A stretch of DNA of 64,000 nucleotides from Candidatus Methanobinarius endosymbioticus (GTDB taxonomy: Archaea; Methanobacteriota; Methanobacteria; Methanobacteriales; Methanobacteriaceae). The stretch is taken from contig NIZT01000020.1 in the NCBI GenBank assembly GCA_003315655.1, forward strand, positions 1 to 64,000, given 5' to 3'. Position numbers and translations under genes: made by a program. The notes beneath the pieces are model-generated. The model was not told the DNA's origin, did no database searches, and was given only the letters and a program-made list of their open reading frames with translations. Positions within the stretch are counted from its first letter, which is position 1. Each line of letters begins with the position of its first letter. Of the stretch, positions 1 through 10,800 are shown piece by piece.

Positions 1-2
1 TA

Positions 3-145
3 AATCTAATGCTCCATTTTGAGAACTTTCTCTTTGCTGCATATAATCTTAAGCTGTAAATTTTTCTTAAAACCAGGAGTAGACATAATCAGGATATTTA
101 TCAAACTAAGCAATGTTAAGCTTGAGTAAAGGATTATTAATATTT
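3..145 (-). pseudogene. Possible remnant of an unidentified gene leaving the left edge
   Basis: Reading the minus strand, one frame gives a protein-like stretch (pieces such as FDKYPDYVYSWF, EKFTA and DYMQQRESSQNGALDL) interrupted by about three stop codons. It runs off the left edge of the window. I do not recognise the family. The base composition is less AT-rich than the spacer at 150-420, which looks like true non-coding DNA with only runs of A and T and the promoter of the next gene. It could be the broken end of a gene lying outside the window, or chance. Confidence 0.25.
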
Positions 146-421
146 TATTGATAAAAAAATAAAAGCTTTGAGTTATGTTTATTATTATATATAAATTAAT
201 TATAAATTGGTTATAAAATATTAAATTATAAATTAATATTATAAAACTAATTATAAATATTCTTTATTATAAATTATATATTAATTAATATACATATTAA
301 TACACTATTACTTAAATATAATTAGTTTTATAAATATTATCTTAAAATTTAAGTATAAATATTATTTTAAATATTATATAGATAAATCTTATAATAATAT
401 ATTAATTAAAAGGTTTTTTAA

Positions 422-2458
422 ATGAAAACAATGTCAAATGTGGATATTAGTGCTATATGTTATGAATTAAATAGTCTTCTTGAGGGAGCAAGAGTTGATA
501 AATCATTTCAACCAACTAATGATACCGTTATTATGAGGTTCCATGTTAAAGGAACTGGTCGGATAGATGTAGTATTTCAGGCAGGTGTGAGAATTCATAC
601 TACTCAGTATCCTTTAGATAATCCTAAAATGCCTCCTTCATTTCCAATGGTTCTTAGAAAACATTTAAAAGGAGCTAATGTTGTTTCTATTAAACAACAT
701 CACTTTGATCGTGTAGTTGAAATAAAAATGAAAAAAGATAAAATTTACACTCTTGTGATTGAATTATTTTCTAAAGGTAATATAATTCTTCTTGATAAAG
801 AAGATAATATAATTCTTCCTTTAAAGAGAAAACAATGGAGTGACAGAGATATAAGCTCTAAAAAAGAGTATAAATATCCAACAGCTAGAGGAATAAATCC
901 ATTAAACCTGGAAAAATCTCAATTAATTGAATTATTTCAAGAATCAGATACTGATTTAATAAGAACCTTGGCTAGAAGTGGTTTGGGTGGAATATACTCT
1001 GAAGAAATTATTTTAAGATACTCTATTGACAAAACAAAATCTTCAAATGATCTTACTGAAGAAGAAATTTCAAAAATATATGAAGTTATAAATGACATAT
1101 TTAATCCATTAAAAAATCATAAAATAACTCCTAACATTGTTACTATAAAGAAAAATGATGAATCAATTAATATAAATGATAATGAATCAATTAATAAAGC
1201 AAAAAATACCAATAAGCCTAAAGAAGATGTTCTTCCATTAGATATTGAACTTTATAATGCAGAAGAATACAATAAAGAGTATTTTGATAACTTTAATGAA
1301 GCTGCTGATGAATTCTTTTCAAAAAGAATTAAAAATGAAATTAAAGAAGTTCAAGAAGCAGTATGGGCAAAAAAAGTTGGAAAGTATGAAAAAAGACTTA
1401 GAATTCAAGAAGAAACTTTAGATGGATTTAAAAAAACAAGTGAGATATCTAAAGAAAAAGGAGACATTCTCTATGCTAATTATTCTCAAATTGAAAATCT
1501 ATTAAAAGTTATTGAAGATGCTAGATCTAAGGAATACCCCTGGAAAGATATAGCTAAAACACTTAAAAAGGCAAAAAAATCTGGGATGGAAGAAGTTCAA
1601 ATTGTTGAGTCAATGGATAAATTAGGTAACTTAGTTTTAGATATTGGGGACTATAAAATAGCTATCGATTCGAAAATTCCTATTCCTGAAAATGCTGAAA
1701 GTTATTATGAAAAAGCTAAAAAAGCTAAAAGGAAAATTGAAGGTGATTTAATAGCTATTACTAACACTAAAAAGCAGCTAAAAAAGATGGAGGGTAAAAG
1801 AGATGTAGCTATGGAAAATATTATGGTTCCTCAAAAAAGGGTTAAAAAAGAACTTAAATGGTATGAAAAGTTAAGATGGTTTATTAGCTCTGACAATTTT
1901 TTAGTTATTGGGGGACGTGATGCCAACACCAATGAAGCAGTAGTTAAAAAATATATGGATAATGATGACATTTATCTTCATTCTGATATACAGGGTGCAG
2001 CTTCAGTGGTGATTAAAACAGAAAGTAGGGAAATAACTGATAATACTCTTAAAGAATCTGCTATTTTTGCAGCTTCATTTTCAAGTGCTTGGACAAAAAA
2101 TTATGGAACTCAAGATGTATACTGGGTTAAACCTGATCAAGTTTCAAAAACACCGGAATCTGGTGAATTTTTAGTTAAAGGTTCATTTATTATAAGAGGA
2201 AATAGAAACCATATCAGAGGGGTTAATTTAAAAATAGCTGTAGGTATTGTTGATTATGAAGGAAAAAGAATCATGGCAGGTCCCATCAATGCAATAAAAA
2301 CCCACACTGATAATTTTGTCATGATAAAACCAGGCTATATTAAAAAAGAGGCAACAGCTAAAAAAATATTGTATAAAATAAATGAAGATAATGTAATTTC
2401 TTTAGATGATGTTGTAAGAGTTCTTCCATCTGGAAAATGTGATATTGTTGACTCTTAG
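422..2458 (+). CDS. rqcH: RqcH/Rqc2-family NFACT protein (ribosome quality control)
   Basis: Archaeal homologue of bacterial RqcH and eukaryotic Rqc2/NEMF, which binds 50S-peptidyl-tRNA complexes from stalled ribosomes and, in bacteria, directs C-terminal alanine tailing. The 678 residues show the family order: NFACT-N domain (about 1-130) with the conserved Asp-Arg pair in [11 protein letters not shown], a helical and coiled-coil middle (about 160-480; Lys/Glu rich around 330-360), and a C-terminal NFACT-R domain with the signature [12 protein letters not shown]...[11 protein letters not shown]. Length is normal for the family. The ATG at 422 is chosen because AGGT lies 7 nt upstream; the alternative ATG at 431 is too far. 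Monocistronic. The family call is secure; tailing activity in archaea is inferred. Confidence 0.93.
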   Translation: MKTMSNVDISAICYELNSLLEGARVDKSFQPTNDTVIMRFHVKGTGRIDVVFQAGVRIHTTQYPLDNPKMPPSFPMVLRKHLKGANVVSIKQHHFDRVVEIKMKKDKIYTLVIELFSKGNIILLDKEDNIILPLKRKQWSDRDISSKKEYKYPTARGINPLNLEKSQLIELFQESDTDLIRTLARSGLGGIYSEEIILRYSIDKTKSSNDLTEEEISKIYEVINDIFNPLKNHKITPNIVTIKKNDESININDNESINKAKNTNKPKEDVLPLDIELYNAEEYNKEYFDNFNEAADEFFSKRIKNEIKEVQEAVWAKKVGKYEKRLRIQEETLDGFKKTSEISKEKGDILYANYSQIENLLKVIEDARSKEYPWKDIAKTLKKAKKSGMEEVQIVESMDKLGNLVLDIGDYKIAIDSKIPIPENAESYYEKAKKAKRKIEGDLIAITNTKKQLKKMEGKRDVAMENIMVPQKRVKKELKWYEKLRWFISSDNFLVIGGRDANTNEAVVKKYMDNDDIYLHSDIQGAASVVIKTESREITDNTLKESAIFAASFSSAWTKNYGTQDVYWVKPDQVSKTPESGEFLVKGSFIIRGNRNHIRGVNLKIAVGIVDYEGKRIMAGPINAIKTHTDNFVMIKPGYIKKEATAKKILYKINEDNVISLDDVVRVLPSGKCDIVDS

Positions 2459-2763
2459 TTAATTTTTGATTTATTATATTATTATTATTTTTATATTTCT
2501 TAATTAGTATTGTATAACTTTTTTATACAAAAATTTTTATTTTTAATTTTCTATTTCATTGTTTTATTTTAAAATTATTATTTTATTTTAAATAATTTCT
2601 TCAATCTTTTTATTGTGAGGTTATATATTAAATACTAGTTTGTATAAAATACTAATTAGATATTAATCATTATTCACAAAAATATTATGTTGATAATGTA
2701 TTTAAAGATGTTTATCATGTCTATTAATTTATATTTGAAAATATCACATTTGGAGGTGAGAAT
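2459..2763. other. Intergenic, AT-rich
   Basis: Gap of about 305 bp between rqcH and the next gene. It contains A/T-rich spacer and the strong GGAGGTGAG ribosome binding site at its right end. I see no RNA gene, repeat or further ORF. Confidence 0.6.
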
Positions 2764-3621
2764 ATGGCTAAGAAAAAAGAAAATGAAGATATATATAATG
2801 GTAAAAAAAAAGATAGAACTATTCTCCCAGGAATATTAGTACTTTTTGTTTTGATAATTTTAGGAGTAAGTTCTTTATCATTTGCATTTCCAGAGGTTTT
2901 AGAACCAGTTTCTGAAATATTATTAGGAGATTCCAATTCTCAAAATATATCTAATAATTCATCCTCAGCAAATTCATTAAACTCTACTATTGAAAAATCA
3001 TCTAGTGTAAATGACACAAAAAGTGATAAAAGCATTCCAAAAGATTATTCTAAAATAGAAATAGGTGGAATAAAGGCATATATAAAAAATGAAACGAATG
3101 ATTCTATAATTATCAGTAACATGACAGAATATGAATATGTTGGAAATGATTCTAATACTGCAAATAATGAATCTAGTGATTTTATTGGTAATAATATAAC
3201 TAAACTTTCTAGTGGAAATGGATCATTTTTTATTATAATCAGCAATAGCTCAAATAATTCTAATGGTATTAATGATTCTGATGCTTCTAAAGATGCTAAT
3301 AACATTGATAATCCTAATAGTTCAGATGTTTCTAACTCTTCTGATGATTTAAATAGTTTCATAGTTGAAAATATTGATGAAATGACTGATAATATTGTTG
3401 AAAATATTTATAATGACAACAATAGTATAAATATTGATATAAATATGTCATTTTTAGATAATGATATAAGAGTAGTTCATTATAATGAATTTGTCATGGA
3501 AAACTTCACTAGTGAAATGATATGGACTTACTTTAAAGTTAAAAATGCTGATGTAGCTGTTGGTTGGATTGGAAACACAATTGATATGAATGTTATTGAA
3601 AGTTTCTTTAACTTGAATTAA
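2764..3621 (+). CDS. Asn/Ser-rich single-pass membrane protein of unknown function
   Basis: Not recognised. A charged N-terminus of about 18 residues (KKKENEDIYNGKKKDR) is followed by one hydrophobic segment (about 20-42, ILPGILVLFVLIILG). Next comes a long low-complexity stretch rich in Asn, Ser and Asp (about 60-220), and a more ordered C-terminal part of about 60 residues (VVHYNEFVMENFTSEMIWTY...VAVGWIGN). This layout suggests a signal-anchored protein with a flexible wall-spanning linker and a small exposed domain. The start has an excellent site, GGAGGTGAG, just upstream. The frame is open throughout, unlike most surface-type genes in this window, and the C-terminal domain may therefore still be under selection. 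Confidence 0.7.
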   Translation: MAKKKENEDIYNGKKKDRTILPGILVLFVLIILGVSSLSFAFPEVLEPVSEILLGDSNSQNISNNSSSANSLNSTIEKSSSVNDTKSDKSIPKDYSKIEIGGIKAYIKNETNDSIIISNMTEYEYVGNDSNTANNESSDFIGNNITKLSSGNGSFFIIISNSSNNSNGINDSDASKDANNIDNPNSSDVSNSSDDLNSFIVENIDEMTDNIVENIYNDNNSINIDINMSFLDNDIRVVHYNEFVMENFTSEMIWTYFKVKNADVAVGWIGNTIDMNVIESFFNLN

Positions 3622-4167
3622 ATCAATATAAATTACTCTTTTTTATTTATTTTATATATTTATTATTATTATTTTAATTAAATTTAAATTAAGTCTAATT
3701 TTCCTTTATATTTTTAAATAAAGATAGTAAAAATATTTCATACTATTAAAGGGTTTTTATCAAAAGCTTCTATAAACATTTATATAATACTATAATTTTA
3801 AATAATACTATTTTAAGATAATTATTATATGACTATTATTTAATAATCTATTAAATAATTAATTTAATAATATTTCAATATAATATTTGATTAATTTCAT
3901 TTAATAATTAGTTTTAAATAAATTGTTGTCAAATAAATGATTATTCTATTTGATATCTACTTATCTATAGATAGTTAGATAGTTTATTTAATAAATAAGT
4001 AAATTAATATAACAAAGTATTTATAATAAATAGTAAATATGATAATTAAAGTGGTATCTATTGAGGATCTTTATTTTTCTTAATAGAATGGTTGTAATAA
4101 AATTCTAATAGGGAATTGTGATACAATATCTCTTAGATTAGTTTACTATAGTTAAAAAGGTGATATG
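3622..4167. other. Intergenic, AT-rich with a small palindrome
   Basis: About 545 bp without a gene. It holds ATAGATAGTTAGATAG short repeats near 3967-3983 and a 5-bp-arm palindrome ATTGT-GAT-ACAAT at 4115-4127, about 40 bp upstream of the next start, where an operator could sit. AAAGGTGAT at 4156-4164 is the ribosome binding site of the next gene. Confidence 0.4.
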
Positions 4168-4488
4168 ATGGCAGATATTACAGAAGCTGCAGAGAAAAAA
4201 TTAAAATCAAGAATACGAAAATTTAAAAAAATTGCCAAAGATGAAACTGAAAAAGAAAAATTTTTTGATCAATTAGGAGCATCTGTAGAAATATTTTTAC
4301 CTACAAAAGATCCAGAAAAACAAGGAGATAGTGTTATATTTTATACCACAGCTGAAGGTAAAATAATCGATGCTGAATATTCTTATAATGAAGGAGAGAA
4401 AGATTTTACTTCTTTACCTATTTTTGATAAAGATTTAGATGTTTTAACCGAAGTTTTCAAAGCAAACTTCAAACTTGATAATAACTGA
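4168..4488 (+). CDS. Small conserved-looking cytosolic protein, unknown function
   Basis: Not recognised. A 106-residue acidic/basic protein with a Lys-rich helical N-terminus (about 1-35, ITEAAEKKLKSRIRKFKKIAKDE), followed by what looks like a small alpha/beta domain (GASVEIFLP...DSVIFYTTAEGKIIDAEYSY). No signal peptide or membrane segment. Two adjacent ATGs exist (4165, 4168). With the ribosome binding site AAAGGTGAT ending at 4164, the second gives the more normal spacing and is preferred. The intact frame and good initiation region make it a likely real gene; it has no linked neighbours. Confidence 0.65.
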   Translation: MADITEAAEKKLKSRIRKFKKIAKDETEKEKFFDQLGASVEIFLPTKDPEKQGDSVIFYTTAEGKIIDAEYSYNEGEKDFTSLPIFDKDLDVLTEVFKANFKLDNN

Positions 4489-4766
4489 TTTTTATGGGTT
4501 ATTAATTTTTTTATTTTTTGTTTAATTATTACTAATTCTTATTAATATTTATTAATTCATTTTTATTTTATATTTTTATGTAATATTAATATATTTTTTC
4601 TTAATTTTTCTAATATTTCTTTTATTTATTCTCATTCTGTTGATTTTTAAATCAAATTTTTAAGATATGGAAAATATTAAGAGTATTAAAATTATTATAA
4701 TTATTAAATAATGTTATTAATAATAGAAATATTAAAAAATTTATATAACACTAAAAAATATAAAAA

Positions 4767-4841
4767 TTATTAGAAAAATTATTAGAAAAATTATTAAAAA
4801 AATTATTAAAAAAATTATTAAAAAAATTATTAAAAAAATTG
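4767..4841. repeat. 12-bp tandem repeat, about six copies
   Basis: Six head-to-tail copies of a 12-bp unit, TTATTAAAAAAA (the first two copies read TTATTAGAAAAA), in the 460-bp gene-free gap 4489-4949. The G-containing variants lie at the left end and the later copies are identical, as expected from slippage or recent expansion. The rest of the gap is AT-rich with no ORF. Confidence 0.85.
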
Positions 4842-4949
4842 TTCATAAAAATAATATATAATACTTTTGATAGATAGTTATATGGGGCTATGGGATTTAC
4901 TTATATATTGTTCATATAGGTGAAATATTTTTTATTTCATTGATTATTT

Positions 4950-5444
4950 ATGAGAAAATTTGAGAAATTATCCTCATTAAATCGTTATATTCCTCTTATG
5001 AAAAAGGATGATGAAATTAACATTGGTTTATTAGTTGATGGTCCTAATATTCTTATAAAAGAGTTTAATTTGGATTTAAATGTTGTAAAAAATTTAATGG
5101 GTGAATCTGGAGATTTAAGAATAGTTAAAGTGCTATTTAATCAATATGCTTCTGATAAACTTATAGAATCTGTTGTAAACCAAGGTTTTACTCCCTTAGT
5201 TGTTGCTGGAGATACTGATGTTCACATGGCTATTGAAGCAATGAAATTAATTTATAATCCTAACATTGACATTATAGCATTAATGACTAGGGGTGCTGAT
5301 TTTTTGCCAATAATGAATAAATCTAAAGAAAATGGTAAAGAAACTATAGTTATTGGTGTTGATTCGGGATTTTCAATAGCATTAAAAAATTCGTCTGATT
5401 TTTGTGTAGTTCTTTCAACAGATGGCAAAGTTTTAGAAAAATAA
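4950..5444 (+). CDS. NYN/PIN-like domain protein (TIGR00288/LabA-like)
   Basis: Predicted RNA-acting nuclease of the NYN superfamily, of the archaeal TIGR00288-type group. 164 residues form one domain. It has an early acidic motif in the hydrophobic strand IGLLVDGPNIL (Asp about 30), a second acidic motif VVAGDTDVHMAIEAM (about 89-103), and a third, ALMTRGADFLPIM, matching the metal-binding Asp pattern of NYN/PIN folds. In-frame stop TGA at 4941 fixes the start at ATG 4950. A ribosome-binding-like AGGTGA lies 28 nt upstream, unusually far, so translation may start on a short leader. The substrate is unknown. Confidence 0.8.
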   Translation: MRKFEKLSSLNRYIPLMKKDDEINIGLLVDGPNILIKEFNLDLNVVKNLMGESGDLRIVKVLFNQYASDKLIESVVNQGFTPLVVAGDTDVHMAIEAMKLIYNPNIDIIALMTRGADFLPIMNKSKENGKETIVIGVDSGFSIALKNSSDFCVVLSTDGKVLEK

Positions 5445-5824
5445 ATAAGTTTTTTTAGATATTGGGGTTATTCATGATTATATAGTTATGAAATTCTTTT
5501 TTAAGCTATTTGTATATTAGTATCACTATCTTAATAATATCATTTTTAATATTTTAATTGTTTTAGTTTATTTTTTAACTTATAAATTTTATATTAAATA
5601 ATATATAAAAATTTTTATATTTTAACTATAATATTATTATATATTATCATAAATCATATAACTTTATAATTGTTATATAATTATATATTAACAGTATTCT
5701 ATTCTTGTTATTATATTATAATTATAAATCTAATTAATTGAGGTTGTTATTATAAATATTATAGATATTATATTTATTATTATTGTTTTATTGTTATTAT
5801 TATTTTGCCTTATTAAGTGATAAA
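5445..5824. other. Intergenic, AT-rich
   Basis: About 380 bp of T/A-rich sequence. AAGTGAT at 5814-5820 is the likely ribosome binding site for the next gene. Nothing else is seen. Confidence 0.5.
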
Positions 5825-7012
5825 ATGCTAGTTAAAGATTCATTAGATGAAATGAAAAAAAGAGAGGCTTCTCTTAGAGCTATTAAGTTAATTGTTAGTA
5901 AAAAAGGTAGAAATTCATTATATGATTTGACCGGTTTGTCTGGTGGTTTTTTAGCTACTTCTGATGATTTAAATCTTTTAGAAACTTACATTGGTCCTGC
6001 TATTTTTGAAGAAGAATTGCAAAAACTTGGAAAAGAACATTTAGGTGGAGAAAAAGTATTTGCTGTTAATAGAACTAGCTCTGGAATATTAGCTACTATT
6101 CTTTCTCTTGGTGAAAAAGATAAAAATATTATACATTTTTTACCTGAATTTCCATCACATCCTTCAATTCCACGTAGTTGTAATCTTATAGGTGCTAATT
6201 ATCTGGAATTTGATAATATTAATGATTTTATTGATGATTTTTCTGATAATGTTTCATTGGTTATAATCACAGGATCAACTATGGATCATGAAATATTAGA
6301 TGAAAAACACTTTAAAAAAGTTATAGATTTAGCTAAAAATAATAATGTTCCTGTTTTTGTTGATGATGCATCTGGTGCAAGACTTAGAACTGCTATTTAT
6401 TCTCAAAAAAAAGCTACTGAATTAGGGGCTGATTTAGTTGTTACAAGTACTGATAAACTTATGATGGGTCCAAGAGGAGGATTAATGGCTGGAAAATCAG
6501 ATTTAATTGATATTATCAAATCCAAAGCTCATCAATTTGGACTTGAAGCTCAACCTTCAAGTGTTTTAGCCATGGTTAAAGGATTGGAAGCTTATGATGA
6601 AGAAAATTTAAAAAAATCATTAGATAAAAAAGATAAATTGATGGTTTTATTGGAAAAACATTATTCTATGTTTGAAGAAACTCCTACTGGTGTAATGGTT
6701 TCACAAGGATCACTTAAAAAAGAAATAACTTTTAATAATAATAGTAATAAGCGTGGCGAGATAATGGATGATTTTTCATCTAAAGACCTTTGTTTTTTAT
6801 GGGCGATGATACTTTTAAAATATGAGGACATAGTTACTATTCCTGCAGTTTCTATGCCAGGAGCTTCACCTACAATTAGGTTTGACCTTGCTGCTAATGA
6901 TGTACAAAAATTAGATATATGTCTTCTTTTTGAAAAAATAAATAATTCTTTTAAGACACTTTTAAAGATAATTAATAATGAAAATTTAGCTAAAGAAGTT
7001 TTATTTGTATAA
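5825..7012 (+). CDS. SelA/SepCysS-like PLP enzyme, UPF0425 (MJ0158 family)
   Basis: Fold-type I pyridoxal-phosphate protein of the methanogen MJ0158 family. These proteins resemble bacterial selenocysteine synthase SelA, but the M. jannaschii member is not thought to make selenocysteinyl-tRNA; the real reaction is unknown. Seen here: N-terminal helix with KDSLDEMKKREASLRAIKLI, the substrate-loop-like VNRTSSGILATIL (about 84-96), the cofactor Asp region PVFVDDASGARLRTA, and the likely Schiff-base Lys in VVTSTDKLMMGPRGG. The frame is open further upstream (to 5783), but ATG 5825 is preferred because AAGTGAT lies just before it and the upstream residues (FYCYYYF) look non-coding. 395 residues. 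Confidence 0.82.
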   Translation: MLVKDSLDEMKKREASLRAIKLIVSKKGRNSLYDLTGLSGGFLATSDDLNLLETYIGPAIFEEELQKLGKEHLGGEKVFAVNRTSSGILATILSLGEKDKNIIHFLPEFPSHPSIPRSCNLIGANYLEFDNINDFIDDFSDNVSLVIITGSTMDHEILDEKHFKKVIDLAKNNNVPVFVDDASGARLRTAIYSQKKATELGADLVVTSTDKLMMGPRGGLMAGKSDLIDIIKSKAHQFGLEAQPSSVLAMVKGLEAYDEENLKKSLDKKDKLMVLLEKHYSMFEETPTGVMVSQGSLKKEITFNNNSNKRGEIMDDFSSKDLCFLWAMILLKYEDIVTIPAVSMPGASPTIRFDLAANDVQKLDICLLFEKINNSFKTLLKIINNENLAKEVLFV

Positions 7013-7103
7013 TGCTTATTTTTATTAAATTATACTTGGTTTTAATGCTTTATTTCATCCTCAATATTTATTAAATTATTCATTATTATTACCACTATTA
7101 TTA

Positions 7104-7876
7104 TTATTTATATTTTAATATTAACATAATAATATCGTCGAATTGATCTAAATCTCCCGTGAATTTATTTATACTATTTTTAATAGAATATAATATTTCA
7201 GAAATTTCAGAATCTCCTTTTTTATTTATAATTTCAAATAAACGTTCTTCTCCAAAAGCTTCGTCATTTTATTTATTGCTTCTGTTATACCATCTGTATA
7301 TAAAAAGATTTTTTCTTCGTCTTTTAAGAAAATTTCATTTTGATGATATTCGGTATTTTCCATTCCTCCTAAAACAAAATTTGGTTTTGATTTAAGAAAT
7401 GTGTGATTATTATTTTTTATTAATATTGGAGGATTGTGCCCTGCGTTAACAAATGTAAATTTACCAGTATCTATTTTTAAAATACCCATCCAAGTAGTTA
7501 CAAACATATTTTGGTTATTATCTTGACACATTGTTTTGTTGACATTTTTAAAAATTTCTTCAGGAGAATTTCCACTTTGTGCACTATTTTTTATAAGAGT
7601 TTTAGCCACAACAATAAATAATGCCGCAGGAATTCCTTTTCCAGAAACATCTCCTATTAAAATTGCTAATTTGTTTTTATATATTAAAAAGAAATCATGG
7701 AAATCCCCACCTACTTCTTTTGCAGGTTCTGCTATAGCATAAATGTCTATTTTATGATTATTAGGAAAATCAGAAAAGTTTTTAGGTAACATAGAACTTT
7801 GAATTTTCTTAGCTACATTTAATTCAATTTTTATTCTTTCTCTTTCTACTCTAACTATTTTTAAATTAGAATATAT
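7104..7876 (-). pseudogene. Broken SpoIIE/RsbU-type PP2C serine phosphatase
   Basis: Relic of a serine/threonine phosphatase of the SpoIIE group, which normally acts in anti-sigma or partner-switch signalling. Readable pieces are the entry helix ERERIKIELNVAKKIQSSML, then EPAKEVGGDFHDFF, LIGDVSGKGIPAALF, FVNAGHNPP and LYTDGITEAINK. Near 7245-7255 one A appears to be missing from a homopolymer. In the next frame the protein continues (NDEAFGEERLFEIINKK...DQFDDI) to TAA at 7104-7106. The N-terminal sensor part is gone: sequence upstream of 7876 belongs to the NRPS reductase domain, so a deletion joined the two genes. As I recall, a serine phosphatase gene also lies beside the NRPS in M. ruminantium. 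Confidence 0.82.
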
Positions 7877-10800
7877 TTTTTATTTGTAATATCGTCTTCA
7901 ATAGGAATAATTCTTTTATTTATCATTTCATTAAAGTCCTCTTCAAAATACTAGGATAATTAACTTTTTAATCTTTGAATAATATTAGTAAAACGTCCTT
8001 TACGAAGTAAACAGTATATTTTTCCATTTTCATTATCAATTAAATGTTTTAAAATATGAATACCTAAGAATCCTACTGCACCTAAAAGTAAAACATTTCC
8101 TAAATCCTGATTTTTTGAATATAAAAAGTTTTCAATCTTGTTAATTTTTAAAATATCATTTATTTTTGAGTAATCATGATTAGCTATCTCATTATCAGAG
8201 GAATCATCATTTATATCATTTTTATTTAAAAATTTAGCTAGTTTACGTGGGGTTGGATTTTTAAAAACATCTCCATAAGTAATATTATCAATGCCAATTT
8301 CTTTTATAGGTATAATAATTCTAGTAACTGCAATGATGAACCTCCTAGATCAAAAAATTATCTGTAACTCCAATTTTCTCTTTTCCCAAAACTTGAGCGA
8401 AAATTTCTGAAAATTCTTTCTCTTCTTGATTTTGAGGATAAACATATTCACTTGTTATTTGTAAAAGTAATGGTTCAGGTAAAATTTTTCAAATCATTTT
8501 TTTCCATTTTGAGTTTTAGGTATAAAATCAAGTTCTAAATAAGCTGTTGGGACCATATAAGGAGTTAATTTTGGTTTCAATATGTCTCGAATAGTAGTGG
8601 CCTTAATTTTATCATTAGTAACATAGTAAGCACAAATATGGTCTACATTATTAATTTTTTTAATCAATGGAAGTCCTGATGAAATTTCTGAAATATCTTC
8701 TAAAACAGTTTTAATTTCATCCAATTCAATTCTAAGTCTATTTAATTTGATCATCCATTCTACCTATTATTTCTATTTCACTATTATCAGTCCATTTAGC
8801 ATAATCTCCAGTTTTATAAGTTTTTTATCATTAAATTCAATAAAGTTAGATGTATTCTCTTTTTCTAAATTGTTATATCCACGAACAACACCTTTTCCTG
8901 AAATCAACACCTCTCCTATAATTCCAGGAGGTAATGTATTTTGATCTAAATCAATGACTTGTTCAAAATAACCATGTAGTGGTGAACCTACTGTAATTTT
9001 AGAATTCTCATCAAGTATTTTAGCATTAGATGATACAGTAATTTCAGTTGGTTCATAGGTATTAAATAAAACGATTTCAGATTCTGAATTATTTGAAATA
9101 TTTTCTAAAATTTTAATTCTTAAAGTATTAGGATATTTCTCCCCACCTGCCATTATAATTAAAAGAGCATCTAAAAATAAAGGATAATTCATATATTCTA
9201 ACATTACAGAAGGAGTAGTATTAAAAGTATCTGCATTAATTTCATTGAATAAATCAACTAAACGAGTTGGATCATGTACTGAATCATCTCCTGCAAATAC
9301 TAAGCTTAGACCATTACAAAGACTTCCCATTATTTCTTTTAAAGACCTATCAAATGAAACAGTTGTTACTGAAAGAAAAGTTTTAGCATTGTTAACTAAT
9401 TTCCAAATATGGATATTTTTAGGATTTGTAACAAGATAATTATTAATGGATTTATGTTCAATTAAAACTCCTTTTGGAGTACCTGTAGAAGCAGATGTAT
9501 AAATGGAATAAGTTAAATCAATATCTTCTATTGAAATAATTGGTTTGGATATATTTTCAATCATTAATAATTCATTAATGTACCCATATTGAATCATTTT
9601 TAACAGCTGAATTTTTTAGCTTTGACAATAAATCATTTGTAGTTAATAAAAATTTTGAATTAGAATCTTCAAGAATATATTCGATTCTTTCTTGAGGATA
9701 TTCAACATCAAGAGAAATATAAGATGCTCCTGTTTTTAAAATACCGAAGATTGCAAGTAAAACTCTTGAATCTCTATTTAAAATAAAACTAACTTTATCT
9801 TTACTTTTAATTCCTTTTTCAATTAAAGCATTAGCTAATTTATTAGCTTCATCATCAAGTTCTTTATATGTAAATTCTGAATCAGATCAAATCAAAGCTT
9901 TTTCATTTGAAATTTGTTCTACTATTTTTTCAAATCGTTCATGTAATAATTTGATGTTTTCTGAAATAAAAACCTTATTTTTTAGTTAAATGATTTTTAA
10001 TTTCATTTCATTAAAATTATAAGCTTCATTAAATGAATCAAGTATTTTTTTGATTTGGATTAATTAATGAAATATGTCTAATATCTAAATCTGGATTTTT
10101 TATTATGCTGTTTAAAGCTTGAATTAAAGATTCATCAAATTTTTCAATATAATTAGTAGTATATAATGAATTATCATATTGAACAGCAAAAACATATTCT
10201 CCGTTTCTTTTTTCAACATGAAGTGATAATTTAAATTTAAAAAATGTTTGTTCAAGCGATTTAATCTCCACGTCTGTTTTATTTATTTTAAATAAATTAG
10301 CAACCTCTAATTCACATGCATAAACAATTGAAGTTTCATATCCTAATTCTTTAACAATTTCATTAAAAGAATAATTCTAATGTGAAAGAGTTTTTGATAA
10401 AGTTTTAGAAACATCTTTAGAAAATTCAAGTGAAGTTTTTTCTTCTTTTGAGAGTTGAATATGTAAAGGTAATGTTTTAACAAACATTCCTACAGTGTTT
10501 TTCAATTTGGGATTTTCTCTTCCAGAACTAATGGTACTTAAATAAACATCTTTCGTTTGTGTCCAACGACCGATACAATAGCTAACACTTGATAAAAATA
10601 CTCTTGCTTGTGTGATTGCATATTTTTTACAAAATTCATCAACCATATTTTTATTACAACTTTAACAACTTCTGAAAAAGTTTTTCTGACTTTTTATCAT
10701 GTCTTTCGGATTTATTTATTTCATTTTCTATTGGCAATTCATTAATTGTTTCAAAATCTTTTAACAAATTCTCAAAATATTCTTTATATTTTAAAAATTC

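Noticed and set aside
7159..7395. Plus-strand 78-codon ORF
   Set aside because: Antisense of the phosphatase relic.
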